From Arthrobacter caoxuetaonis (GTDB lineage: Bacteria > Actinomycetota > Actinomycetes > Actinomycetales > Micrococcaceae): a DNA stretch of 64,000 bases. The DNA is taken from positions 992,001 to 1,056,000 of the forward strand of contig NZ_CP099466.1 of NCBI RefSeq assembly GCF_023921125.1, in the 5' to 3' direction. Position 1 is the stretch's first letter; each line of letters begins with the position of its first letter. The notes under the pieces are model-generated. The model made no database searches. It was not told the DNA's origin and saw nothing but the letters and a program-made list of their open reading frames with translations. Position numbers and translations under genes: made by a program. Positions 1-8,884 of this stretch are shown piece after piece.

Positions 1-893
1 AGGGCCTTACCCGGGTTGCCCGCGAGTTCGTTGAAGACCTGGTGGAGGACGGCGTGGTCTACGCCGAAGTCCGCTGGGCGCCCGAGCAGCACCTGCGCGG
101 CGGACTCAGCCTGGACGAGGCCGTTGAAGCTGTGCAGGCCGGCCTGGAGGAAGGCGTCGCCGATGCCGAAGCCAATGGACACCTGATCCAGGCAGGCCAG
201 CTCATCACCGCCATGCGGCACGGCGACCGCGGCATGGAGATTGCCGAACTCGCTGTCCGCCACCGGGACCGCGGCGCCGTGGGCTTTGACATTGCCGGAG
301 CCGAGGACGGCTTCCCGCCGTCGCGCTTCAAGGATGCCTTCACCTACCTCGCCGAGCAGATGTTTCCTGTGACTGTCCACGCCGGCGAAGCCGCGGGCGT
401 GGAGAGCATCGTGGACGCCCTGGTCCACGGCCGGGCACTTCGCCTGGGCCACGGCGTGCGGATCGCCGAGGACATTGAAGTCGACTTCGAAGATGAGGCC
501 GCGCCCGACGCCGGGGACGACACTTCCGTGGGCATGGTCACCCTGGGCGACGTGGCAGGCTGGGTCCGGGACCGGGGAATCCCTCTGGAAATCTGCCCTT
601 CCTCGAACCTGCAGACCGGCGCCGTGGAATCCTTCGGCGAAGACATCGAGTCGCATCCGATCGACCTGCTCTACCAGACCGGCTTCATCGTGACGGTGAA
701 CACAGATAACCGCCTGATGAGCGGTGTCAGCCTGACGGACGAGTTCGAACTACTGGTCGAGACCTTCGATTACGATCTGGACGACATCCTGGAGCTGACC
801 ATGAACGCCGTCAACGCTGCGTTCCTGCCGCTGGAAGAGCGTGCAGTCCTGGCCGGGTACATCACCGAAGGATTCAACCGCGCCCGTGGCTAG
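1..893 (+). CDS. add: Adenosine deaminase, C-terminal part (5' end outside window)
   Basis: Hydrolyses adenosine and deoxyadenosine to inosine in purine salvage; cytosolic zinc enzyme. The frame is open from base 3, so the N-terminal HxH zinc motif lies before the window and about 296 residues are visible. Family motifs seen are VHAGEAAG (substrate/catalytic Glu), LGHGVRIAED, EICPSSNLQTG and VNTDNRLMSG. In the last, the usual Asp-Asp pair of adenosine deaminases is Asp-Asn; I believe this is common in actinobacterial members, but it concerns a residue next to the zinc-binding Asp. The TAG stop overlaps the proposed GTG start of mazG, so the two are probably translationally coupled. Confidence 0.93.
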   Translation, partial: GLTRVAREFVEDLVEDGVVYAEVRWAPEQHLRGGLSLDEAVEAVQAGLEEGVADAEANGHLIQAGQLITAMRHGDRGMEIAELAVRHRDRGAVGFDIAGAEDGFPPSRFKDAFTYLAEQMFPVTVHAGEAAGVESIVDALVHGRALRLGHGVRIAEDIEVDFEDEAAPDAGDDTSVGMVTLGDVAGWVRDRGIPLEICPSSNLQTGAVESFGEDIESHPIDLLYQTGFIVTVNTDNRLMSGVSLTDEFELLVETFDYDLDDILELTMNAVNAAFLPLEERAVLAGYITEGFNRARG

Positions 894-1578
894 CGAAGCA
901 TCCGGGAACGGTGACCTGGGGCAGGCGTTCGCCCGCCTGGCCCAGGTCATCGCCCTGCTGCGCGAACGCTGTCCCTGGACCGGTGCGCTGACCCACGAGT
1001 CGCTCCTGGAATACCTGCTCGAGGAAGCCTACGAAGTCATCGAGGCGGTGGAAACCGGCCACACCGGGGCAGCGGATGCCGCTGAACTGAGCGGCGAACT
1101 CGGGGACGTCCTGTTCCAGGTGCTGCTGCATGCCCGGCTCCAGGAGGAAGCCGGCCATTTCTCCATTGCCGACGTCGTCGAATCGCTTACCCGGAAAATG
1201 ATCCGGCGCAATCCCCACGTCTTCAAGGCCGACGGCACACTGACGGAGGCAACCACTGAGGACCAGACGGAAATTGAGCGTGCCTGGGATGCCGTGAAGA
1301 AGACCGAGAAGCCCCACCGGGCCAGCCCGTTCGACGGTATTCCGGCTTCCCTCCCGGCCCTCGCCCTGGCCGCGAAAGCGCAGTCCAGGGCCCGCAGGGC
1401 CGGTCTGTCCGTTCCCGCGGCGGACGCAACAGTACCTGCCTGGGACGGCGAAGAGGAACTCGGCGGGCTGCTGTTCGAAACGGTGCGCCAGGCCACTGAA
1501 CGCGGCCTCGATCCCGAAGCCGCCCTGCGTGCGGCTGTCCGCCGTTTTACGGCTGCGGCGCCTCCCGTTACTGAATGA
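886..1578 (+). CDS. mazG: MazG family nucleoside triphosphate pyrophosphohydrolase
   Basis: All-alpha NTP pyrophosphatase of about 230 aa that hydrolyses nucleoside triphosphates to monophosphates for nucleotide-pool cleansing. The signature CPW followed by THESLLEYLLEEAYEVIEA and ELGDVLFQVLLHARLQEE carries the metal-binding acidic residues (roughly residues 27-95), and IERAWDAVKK follows. I chose the GTG at 886 because it overlaps the add stop (GTGGCTAG). A longer frame from 841 would run inside add and has no homologous sequence. The next gene is enolase, the order also seen in mycobacteria. Confidence 0.9.
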   Translation: MASEASGNGDLGQAFARLAQVIALLRERCPWTGALTHESLLEYLLEEAYEVIEAVETGHTGAADAAELSGELGDVLFQVLLHARLQEEAGHFSIADVVESLTRKMIRRNPHVFKADGTLTEATTEDQTEIERAWDAVKKTEKPHRASPFDGIPASLPALALAAKAQSRARRAGLSVPAADATVPAWDGEEELGGLLFETVRQATERGLDPEAALRAAVRRFTAAAPPVTE

Positions 1579-1615
1579 CGCCCCCGGTCCTTACTACGGG
1601 CCGGGATTCCACTAG

Positions 1616-2977
<1,362 letters not shown>

Positions 2978-2985
2978 CAAGTGCA

Positions 2986-3033
2986 CCGGCGGTGGGTACC
3001 CTCGAATACGGGGGTGCCCGCCGTCGTCGTTTT
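2986..3033 (+). terminator. Weak hairpin after enolase
   Basis: CGGCGG and CCGCCG arms with an imperfect inner stem are followed by TCGTCGTTTTC. It could terminate or attenuate eno transcription before ftsB. The stem has mismatches, so the call is tentative. Confidence 0.35.
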
Positions 3034-3080
3034 CACCGGCGGACACCCAGATCCACAGAGTCCGCCACGCAAGGAGCCCC

Positions 3081-3836
3081 ATGTCCACCCGACGACCCAA
3101 GGTCCCCAAGCCGGCGGCCGACGGACTTCCGGCCGCGCCCCGCGCCCGCCGGGATGCCGATGGGCAGGCAGCACCGACGGGCAGCAAGGCAGGCGCTCCG
3201 GCAACGGGCAGCGCGGCCCCCGGCACGCCCACGGGCAGCAAGGCCCCCGGTGCAGCAACGGGCAGCAAGGCCCCGAAACCGGCAGGCCGCAAGCCCCGGC
3301 AGCCGAAGTCACAGAAGGACTCAGAGGCACAAAGCGCCTCGGCTGCCCGCGCCGCCGCACGGCAGGAACTTGCCGCCGAAATCCGAAGCGGTGTCTCGGC
3401 CGGCGGCAGCGAACCGGCACAGGCCTCCCCGCGGACGGACGCACCCCTGAAGCCCGTCCCGGCGAAGTCGTTCTCCGGGCGGCTGCTGGCACTGGGCATT
3501 GTGATGGTGGTAGTCACTGTCCTGCTGGCGCCCTCGGTGCGGACATATCTCCAGCAGCGCTCCGAAATCGCTGCCCTGGAGGCTGAGATTGCCCGGGAGC
3601 AGGAGGCAGGAGCCGAGCTCGAGCAGACACTTGACCGGTGGGAAGACCCGGCCTTCATCAAGGCACAGGCACGGGAGCGGATCTTCCTGGTGATGCCCGG
3701 CGAAACCCGCTACCTGGTCAAGGGCGAGAACGGAGTCGAGGAGATCGAGGAACAGGCCGCGGCAGAGGCGCCGCAGGACCTGGAGTGGGTCGATGCGCTG
3801 TGGGATTCGGTCCTCCGTTCCGCCACTGCGCCGTAA
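3081..3836 (+). CDS. ftsB: FtsB/DivIC-family septum formation initiator
   Basis: Bitopic divisome protein thought to bridge FtsL and FtsQ at the septum. The 251-aa product has an Ala/Pro/Lys/Gly-rich cytoplasmic tail of about 130 residues, one membrane segment (LLALGIVMVVVTVLLAPSV), a coiled coil (SEIAALEAEIAREQEAGAEL) and the family C-terminal stretch WEDPAFIKAQARERIFLVMPGE. The ATG at 3081 has AAGGAG five bases upstream; an upstream in-frame extension overlaps enolase and was discarded. The tail carries a four-copy 9-residue repeat encoded by perfect 27-base spacing. eno-ftsB-DUF501-ppx is a conserved actinobacterial order. Confidence 0.88.
   Translation: MSTRRPKVPKPAADGLPAAPRARRDADGQAAPTGSKAGAPATGSAAPGTPTGSKAPGAATGSKAPKPAGRKPRQPKSQKDSEAQSASAARAAARQELAAEIRSGVSAGGSEPAQASPRTDAPLKPVPAKSFSGRLLALGIVMVVVTVLLAPSVRTYLQQRSEIAALEAEIAREQEAGAELEQTLDRWEDPAFIKAQARERIFLVMPGETRYLVKGENGVEEIEEQAAAEAPQDLEWVDALWDSVLRSATAP
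3177..3284 (+). repeat. 27-bp tandem repeat, four copies, inside ftsB
   Basis: Copies of ACGGGCAGCAAGGC (the second reads ACGGGCAGCGCGGC) begin at 3177, 3204, 3231 and 3258, exactly 27 bases apart. They encode TGSKAGAPA, TGSAAPGTP, TGSKAPGAA and TGSKAPKPA in the cytoplasmic tail of FtsB. Confidence 0.9.
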
Positions 3837-3860
3837 CCGGCATGCGGTCCGGGAACATCG

Positions 3861-3880
3861 GAGGGGAACCGGTTTCCCTC
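3861..3880 (+). terminator. Hairpin between ftsB and DUF501
   Basis: GAGGGGAA, CCGG, TTTCCCTC forms an 8-bp stem with one G-U pair just before a TAGGCT -10 box at 3890. It may be a short terminator or a regulatory palindrome; there is no T-run. Confidence 0.3.
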
Positions 3881-3956
3881 TGGGCACAGTAGGCTGGATG
3901 ACTGAGACAGCTACACCTTGGGTCCTTGGTGGACCCCCAGGAAGGACCTTCGCCGC

Positions 3957-5600
3957 ATGACCCCTGACCAGCTCACACCGACCCAGGACGATCTGGAGAC
4001 CCTGAGCCGGCAGCTCGGACGGCCGGTGCGCGACGTCGTCGAGATCGGCGCCCGCTGCATCTGCGGCAACCCGCTGGTGGCCACCACGGCACCCCGGCTG
4101 GGCAACGGAATTCCCTTCCCCACGACGTATTACCTGACCCACCCGGTGATCACTTCCGCGGTTTCCCGTCTGGAGGCCGCGGGAATGATGACTGAAATGA
4201 CTGCCCGGCTGGAGACTGATCCCGAACTGGCTGCGCGCTACCGCGAGGCCCATGAGGCCTATCTCCAGGTCCGCAATGAGATCGGGGAACGCACGGGCAC
4301 CGGACCGGTTCCGGAGATCGACGGCGTTTCAGCCGGCGGAATGCCAACCCGCGTCAAGTGCCTGCACGTGCTGGTCGGCCACTCCCTGGCGGCCGGCCCC
4401 GGCGTGAACCCGCTGGGCGACGAAGCACTGGAAGCCATCTCCGAATGGTGGACGCGTGAGCGCTGCTATTGTGAGGGCGCATGGGCGGTTGACGGGCCGG
4501 CACCTTCGCGGGACCTGAGCCGCCACACGAAGACGCAGGGACTTTCGGCTGCTGAGCTGGACCGCAAGCGCGCTGCCCGGCGCGCGGCGGCCGCTGCGGA
4601 GCAGGAAGCGGCCGGAGAAGGGGAGAAGGCCATGGAAAACGCGAACCACGTGGTCCGGGTAGCTGCCGTGGACTGCGGAACCAATTCGATCCGCCTGCTG
4701 ATTGCCGATGCCGAAACCGCCGACGGCGTCACCAGGCTCACCGACGTCGTGCGCCTGATGCGTATTGTCCGGCTGGGCGAAGGGGTCGATGCCACAGGCC
4801 GCCTCTCTCCTGAAGCGCTGGACCGCACCTTTGCGGCGACCGATGAATACGCCGCCCTGATCAAGGAACACGGCGCTGAGAAGGTCCGTTTCGTCGCCAC
4901 TTCCGCAACGCGTGACGCGGAGAACCGTGAGGAATTCATGGAGGGTGTCCGCGCCCGGCTGGGCGTGAGCCCGGAAGTCATCAGCGGCGACGAGGAAGCG
5001 GGACTGTCCTTTGCCGGTGCCACCAGCGTCCTGCCTGCCGGCGACGGAACCCGAACGCTGGTCGTGGACCTTGGCGGCGGCTCGACGGAGTTTGTGCTCG
5101 GCACGTCCGAGGGTGTGCTGGCCGCCAAGAGCACCGACATGGGCTGCGTCCGCTTCACCGAGCGCCACCTCGTTTCCGATCCTCCCACCGACGCCCAGAT
5201 CGCCATGGCACGGGGAGACATCCTGGATATGGTCGCGCAGGTCCTGGAGACCGTACCGCTCTCCACGGCCGACAGGCTCGTTGGGGTTGCCGGGACGATC
5301 ACCACGGTGAGCGCCCATGCCCTGAAACTTCCGGAATACTCCTCCGCCGCGATCCACGGCAGCGAACTGAGCGCCGAAGCGATCGGCGACGCAGCGCGGT
5401 CGCTCCTGCATATGTCACACGACGAAAGGGCCGCCCTGCCCTACATGCACCCCGGCCGCGTGGACGTCATTGGCGCCGGCGCCCTCATCTGGAAGACAAT
5501 CGTGGACCGCATGGCCGAACTGACTGACGGACGCGTGGAGTCCGCTGTGACTTCCGAGCACGACATCCTCGACGGCATCGCACTGAGTACGCTGCGGTGA
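3957..5600 (+). CDS. DUF501 domain joined in frame to Ppx/GppA exopolyphosphatase
   Basis: One 547-codon frame encodes two modules. Residues about 1-185 are DUF501 (IGARCICGNPLV, PFPTTYYLTHP, GGMPTRVKCLHVLVGHSLA, NPLGDEAL, CYCEGAW). Residues from about 230 are a Ppx/GppA phosphatase (AAVDCGTNSIRLLIAD, FVATSATRDAENRE, VVDLGGGSTEFVLG, GVAGTITTVSA, GRVDVIGAGALI), which cleaves polyphosphate or pppGpp. An Ala/Arg/Glu-rich linker joins them and has no stop. An internal ATG at 4632 is preceded by a strong purine-rich ribosome site (GGAGAAGGGGAGAAGG), so a separate Ppx of about 322 aa may also be made. Start at 3957 has GGAAGGA upstream. In related genomes I expect two separate genes. Confidence 0.85.
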   Translation: MTPDQLTPTQDDLETLSRQLGRPVRDVVEIGARCICGNPLVATTAPRLGNGIPFPTTYYLTHPVITSAVSRLEAAGMMTEMTARLETDPELAARYREAHEAYLQVRNEIGERTGTGPVPEIDGVSAGGMPTRVKCLHVLVGHSLAAGPGVNPLGDEALEAISEWWTRERCYCEGAWAVDGPAPSRDLSRHTKTQGLSAAELDRKRAARRAAAAAEQEAAGEGEKAMENANHVVRVAAVDCGTNSIRLLIADAETADGVTRLTDVVRLMRIVRLGEGVDATGRLSPEALDRTFAATDEYAALIKEHGAEKVRFVATSATRDAENREEFMEGVRARLGVSPEVISGDEEAGLSFAGATSVLPAGDGTRTLVVDLGGGSTEFVLGTSEGVLAAKSTDMGCVRFTERHLVSDPPTDAQIAMARGDILDMVAQVLETVPLSTADRLVGVAGTITTVSAHALKLPEYSSAAIHGSELSAEAIGDAARSLLHMSHDERAALPYMHPGRVDVIGAGALIWKTIVDRMAELTDGRVESAVTSEHDILDGIALSTLR

Positions 5601-7006
5601 GCGCGGCAAGAACGGTGCGGCGCCCAAAGGGCGCCGCGATGAGACGCGCTGCGGGTACCGGCGCCCTGTCCCTGACCGCGGTCCTGCTGATCCAGCTGGC
5701 AGCAGCTGGGCCAGCCCACGCCGATGAGTGGCGGGACAAGGAATACTGGCTGGCCGACTACGGCATCACCGAAGCCTGGAAGAAGTCCCAGGGCGAAGGG
5801 GTCAAGGTGGCGGTCATCGACACCGGCGTCGACCCTTCCCACCCCGACCTGGCCGGTGCCATCGCCGGAGGAACCGACGTGTCCGGAGCCGGTGATCCGT
5901 CGGGGGGCAGGGGCCTGGGCGTCAACCCCGAGCACGGGACGCTGGTTGCCACCCTGCTGGCGGGCCGCGGGCATGCCGGCAAGGAGGGCGACGACGAGGA
6001 CGGCAAGGATTACAAGGGCCCGGGCAAGGGACCCGACGGGATTATCGGCGTAGCGCCCAAGGCCGAACTGCTGACGGTTTCGGCCTGGATTGGCGAAGCA
6101 AATCCCGGCGGCGTTCCGATTGACCAGCAGCTGCCCAACGCGGTGCGCTGGGCGGTGGACAACGGCGCGAAGGTGATCAACATGTCACTGGGTTCTTCGT
6201 CCACCGCGTGGCCGGAGAGCTGGGACGACGCCTTCCTTTACGCAGAGCAGAACGACGTCGTGATTGTTGCCGCAGCGGGAAACCGCGGCGTCGGGATGAT
6301 CCAGGTTGGAGCACCGGCCACCATCCCGGGCGTGCTGACCGTCGCCGGCCTGGACCGGGAAGGAAAGGCGAGCTGGGACTCCTCCTCCGAAGGCATCAGC
6401 ATCGGAGTCGCCGCGCCTGCCGAGAACCTGGTCGGCGGGCTCCCGGAGGGCGCCTCCCGGTACGCCGAGTGGTCCGGCACCTCCGCAGCGGCACCCCTGG
6501 TGTCCGGCGTTGCGGCCCTGATCCGGTCCGCCTACCCGGAACTGACGGCAGCCCAGGTAATCAACCGGATCATCACCACGGCCAAGGACGGCGGAGTCCC
6601 GGGCAGGGATACCATCTACGGCTACGGCATTATCGACGCCAACGCAGCGTTGAACGCAGACGTTCCCGCGGTGGCGGGTAATCCACTCGGAACCATTGAA
6701 GAATGGATCCGGATCCACCGCCGCGGCGAGGCTCCGGCCGCACCGGCCGGACCTGAACCGGTCAGCGAGGCCCTGCCGGATATTCCGGAACCCCGGGTGC
6801 CCACCGCGGCTGAACCCTACACTGAAGAAGACCCGCTGCCAGCCGTGCTGGTCCTGGGCTTCGCCGGACTGATCCTGCTGGTTAGTGCCGGCGGAAGCAT
6901 CGCCGTCCTGCGCATCCGGCGCTCCGCCGAGGCGTCCGCAGGCGCCGTTCCGGAGGACCTCGCCGGCGGGGAAGAACAGAAGATGGAACCTTCCCGCTCC
7001 GCCTGA
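5597..7006 (+). CDS. Secreted, membrane-anchored subtilisin-like (S8) serine protease, mycosin-like
   Basis: Catalytic triad motifs are VAVIDTGVDPSHPDL (Asp), NPEHGTLVATLLAG (His) and SGTSAAAPLVSGVAALIRS (Ser), with the oxyanion Asn in AAAGNRG. The protein starts with a signal peptide (TGALSLTAVLLIQLAAAGPAHA) and ends with a Pro-rich stalk, one membrane helix (VLVLGFAGLILLVSAGGSIAVL) and a basic tail. This is the layout of mycosins, the type VII secretion proteases, but no ESX gene is nearby. The GTG at 5597 overlaps the ppx stop (GTGA); an ATG at 5639 gives a more compact signal peptide and is equally plausible. Extracytoplasmic, membrane-tethered. Confidence 0.87.
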   Translation: MSAARTVRRPKGAAMRRAAGTGALSLTAVLLIQLAAAGPAHADEWRDKEYWLADYGITEAWKKSQGEGVKVAVIDTGVDPSHPDLAGAIAGGTDVSGAGDPSGGRGLGVNPEHGTLVATLLAGRGHAGKEGDDEDGKDYKGPGKGPDGIIGVAPKAELLTVSAWIGEANPGGVPIDQQLPNAVRWAVDNGAKVINMSLGSSSTAWPESWDDAFLYAEQNDVVIVAAAGNRGVGMIQVGAPATIPGVLTVAGLDREGKASWDSSSEGISIGVAAPAENLVGGLPEGASRYAEWSGTSAAAPLVSGVAALIRSAYPELTAAQVINRIITTAKDGGVPGRDTIYGYGIIDANAALNADVPAVAGNPLGTIEEWIRIHRRGEAPAAPAGPEPVSEALPDIPEPRVPTAAEPYTEEDPLPAVLVLGFAGLILLVSAGGSIAVLRIRRSAEASAGAVPEDLAGGEEQKMEPSRSA

Positions 7007-7072
7007 CAAGCACTGGGGCGGCCGGGTGGAAACATACTGCGGAACACTTCGTGAAGACTTTCACAAGTCGGG

Positions 7073-7078
7073 TAGGAT
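7073..7078 (+). promoter_or_regulatory. -10 box of ndh (TAGGAT)
   Basis: TAGGAT ends 7 bases before the ndh ATG, so transcription would start at or next to the start codon. The same bases (AGGA) could also act as a ribosome site. Confidence 0.5.
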
Positions 7079-7085
7079 ATTTGCT

Positions 7086-8468
7086 ATGGCATCGCACTCA
7101 CAGTTCTCTGATCGTCCACGCGTACTCGTGGTTGGCGGTGGCTACGTCGGACTCTACGTAGCCAAGAACCTGCAGAAGCAGGTCAAGAAGCACGGCGGGA
7201 TCGTCACGGTGGTGGATCCGCTGCCGTACATGACGTACCAGCCCTTCCTGCCTGAGGTCGCTGCAGGAACCATCAACGCACGCAACGCTGTAGTTTCGCA
7301 CCGCATGCACCTGAAGGAGACCGAGCTCATTTCGGGCAAGGTCACCGCGGTCAACCACGCCACCCACACGGCCACCGTGGAGCCCGCCGACGGAGGCGAG
7401 CCGTTCGAGCTCAGCTACCGCGACATCGTTATTGCTGCCGGTTCCATTACCCGGACCTTCCCCATCCCGGGCCTGGCCGAAGCCGGCATCGGCATGAAAA
7501 CGATCGAAGAAGCAGTGGAGATGCGCAACAAGGTGCTCGAGCGCATCGAGACCGCCTCCCTGATGACCGACCAGGCTGCCCGCGCCCGCGCACTGACCTT
7601 CGTCGTCGTCGGCGGCGGCTTCGCCGGCATTGAGACCATCACCGAAATCGAAGACATGGCCCGCGGCGCCGTGCGCGAGAACAACCGCCTCAAGCGTGAA
7701 GACCTGCGCTTCGTGATGATTGAAGCCATGGGCCGCGTCATGCCCGAGGTCAAGCCCGACCAGGCCGAATGGGTTGTCTCCTCCATGCGTGAGCGCGGCA
7801 TCGAAGTCCTGCTCAACACCTCGCTGGCCAGCGCCGAAGGCGGCCTGCTGAAGCTCATCAACATGGCCGACAAGTCCCCGGCCGGCGAATTCGAGGCCGA
7901 TACCCTCATCTGGACTGCCGGTGTGCAGGCCAACCCGATGGTCCGCGCCACCGACTTCCCGATCGATGACCGCGGCCGCGTGCGTGCCAACGCCGAACTG
8001 CGGATCACCGGCGACGACGGACCCCTCGAGGGTGCCTGGGCGGCCGGCGACGTTTCGGCAGTGCCCGACCTGACCGGCGGCGGCGTCGGAGGCTTCTGCG
8101 TGCCGAACGCCCAGCACGCCGTCCGCCAGGCCAAGCGCCTGGCCAAGAACCTCCTTGCTGCACGCTACGGTGAGGGCAGCGTCCAGGAATACCGCCACAA
8201 GAACCTCGGCGCCGTGGCCGGCATGGGCCAGTACAAGGGCGTTGCGAACATCATGGGCTTCGGCATGAAGGGCCTCCCAGCCTGGCTGGCCCACCGCGGC
8301 TACCACGGCATGGCCATGCCGATGTTCGAGCGCAAGTTCCGCGTCATCTCCGGCTGGGCGGCGAACTTCTGGTTCGGCCGCGACTTCACGCAGCTGATCC
8401 ACCTGAAGAACCCGCGCAAGGCATTCGTGGAGGCTGCAACGCCTGCCAAGAAGCCTGCCGGCAAGTAA
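7086..8468 (+). CDS. ndh: Type II NADH dehydrogenase (NAD(P)/FAD-dependent oxidoreductase)
   Basis: Single-subunit, non-proton-pumping NADH:menaquinone oxidoreductase on the inner face of the membrane. The 460-aa product shows the FAD-binding VLVVGGGYVGLYVAKNL at the N-terminus, the NADH-binding VVVGGGFAGIETITEIEDM near residue 177, WTAGVQANPMV, and the second FAD motif WAAGDVSAVPDL. The C-terminus (AWLAHRGYHGMAMP, NFWFGRDFTQLIHLKNP) is the amphipathic membrane-binding part of NDH-2. The ATG at 7086 is preceded by a -10 box at only 7 bases, suggesting a leaderless transcript. A tRNA gene follows after a strong hairpin. Confidence 0.94.
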   Translation: MASHSQFSDRPRVLVVGGGYVGLYVAKNLQKQVKKHGGIVTVVDPLPYMTYQPFLPEVAAGTINARNAVVSHRMHLKETELISGKVTAVNHATHTATVEPADGGEPFELSYRDIVIAAGSITRTFPIPGLAEAGIGMKTIEEAVEMRNKVLERIETASLMTDQAARARALTFVVVGGGFAGIETITEIEDMARGAVRENNRLKREDLRFVMIEAMGRVMPEVKPDQAEWVVSSMRERGIEVLLNTSLASAEGGLLKLINMADKSPAGEFEADTLIWTAGVQANPMVRATDFPIDDRGRVRANAELRITGDDGPLEGAWAAGDVSAVPDLTGGGVGGFCVPNAQHAVRQAKRLAKNLLAARYGEGSVQEYRHKNLGAVAGMGQYKGVANIMGFGMKGLPAWLAHRGYHGMAMPMFERKFRVISGWAANFWFGRDFTQLIHLKNPRKAFVEAATPAKKPAGK

Positions 8469-8488
8469 GCAGCACGCGAACCGCCAGA

Positions 8489-8527
8489 CAACGGCGGCCA
8501 CTGGATATCCGCCGGTGGCCGCCGTTG
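8489..8527 (+). terminator. Hairpin terminator after ndh
   Basis: A perfect 13-bp inverted repeat (8489-8501 and 8515-8527, arm CAACGGCGGCCAC) with a 13-base loop lies 20 bases after the ndh stop. No long T-run follows. Confidence 0.7.
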
Positions 8528-8564
8528 GCGTTAACCCTGTTTCCTGCCGTCCCCGCCGCTCAAG

Positions 8565-8570
8565 TAGGCT
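8565..8570 (+). promoter_or_regulatory. -10 box for the tRNA gene (TAGGCT)
   Basis: TAGGCT lies 51 bases before the mature tRNA 5' end, leaving a leader of about 45 bases to be removed by RNase P. Confidence 0.5.
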
Positions 8571-8621
8571 GGTCTATGCGCTTGGAACGCGGTTAACTGC
8601 CGTCGTGCCGCGGTGTGTGGA

Positions 8622-8694
8622 GCCCCAGTAGCCCAATGGCAGAGGCAGCGGACTTAAAATCTGTGTGTTGTCGGTTCGAGTCCGACCTGGGGTA
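8622..8694 (+). tRNA. tRNA-Leu (anticodon UAA) on a short-variable-loop scaffold
   Basis: Cloverleaf: acceptor GCCCCAG paired with CTGGGGT (one G-U), 3-bp D-stem GCC/GGC with loop CAATGGCAGA, anticodon stem GCGGA/TCTGT, loop CTTAAAA (anticodon TAA), variable loop GTGTT, T-arm GTCGG-TTCGAGT-CCGAC, discriminator A. The anticodon reads UUA leucine codons. The 3-bp D-stem, enlarged D-loop and A73 are Leu-like, but the variable region is only 5 nt, whereas bacterial tRNA-Leu normally has a long variable arm. CCA is not encoded. No second tRNA lies beside it. Confidence 0.85.
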
Positions 8695-8761
8695 CAAAAT
8701 GAACGTTTAGCAACCATGCGCCTTGGCATCGTGCAACATCTTGGCTTCAGCTGTGACGAGT

Positions 8762-8785
8762 GTTACAAGGCTGTAACCGTAGGCT
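8762..8785 (+). promoter_or_regulatory. livK promoter with palindromic operator
   Basis: TAGGCT (8780-8785) is a likely -10 box, giving a leader of about 90 bases before livK. The perfect inverted repeat GTTACA-aggc-TGTAAC (8762-8777) sits directly upstream, where a repressor or activator could contact the promoter. Confidence 0.5.
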
Positions 8786-8884
8786 CTTATCTTGGACACA
8801 TTATTCAACTAGTTTTTCTTGTAATCAGGAACACCTGGTAACAGCATCAAAGGCACCCGCCTTTCGATCGGGGAGAAAAACTAC

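Noticed and set aside
3898..3960. A 20-codon upstream frame (MTETATPWVLGG and on) whose stop overlaps the DUF501 ATG
   Set aside because: The -10 box TAGGCT at 3890-3895 would start transcription at about 3902, after this ATG, and no ribosome site precedes it.
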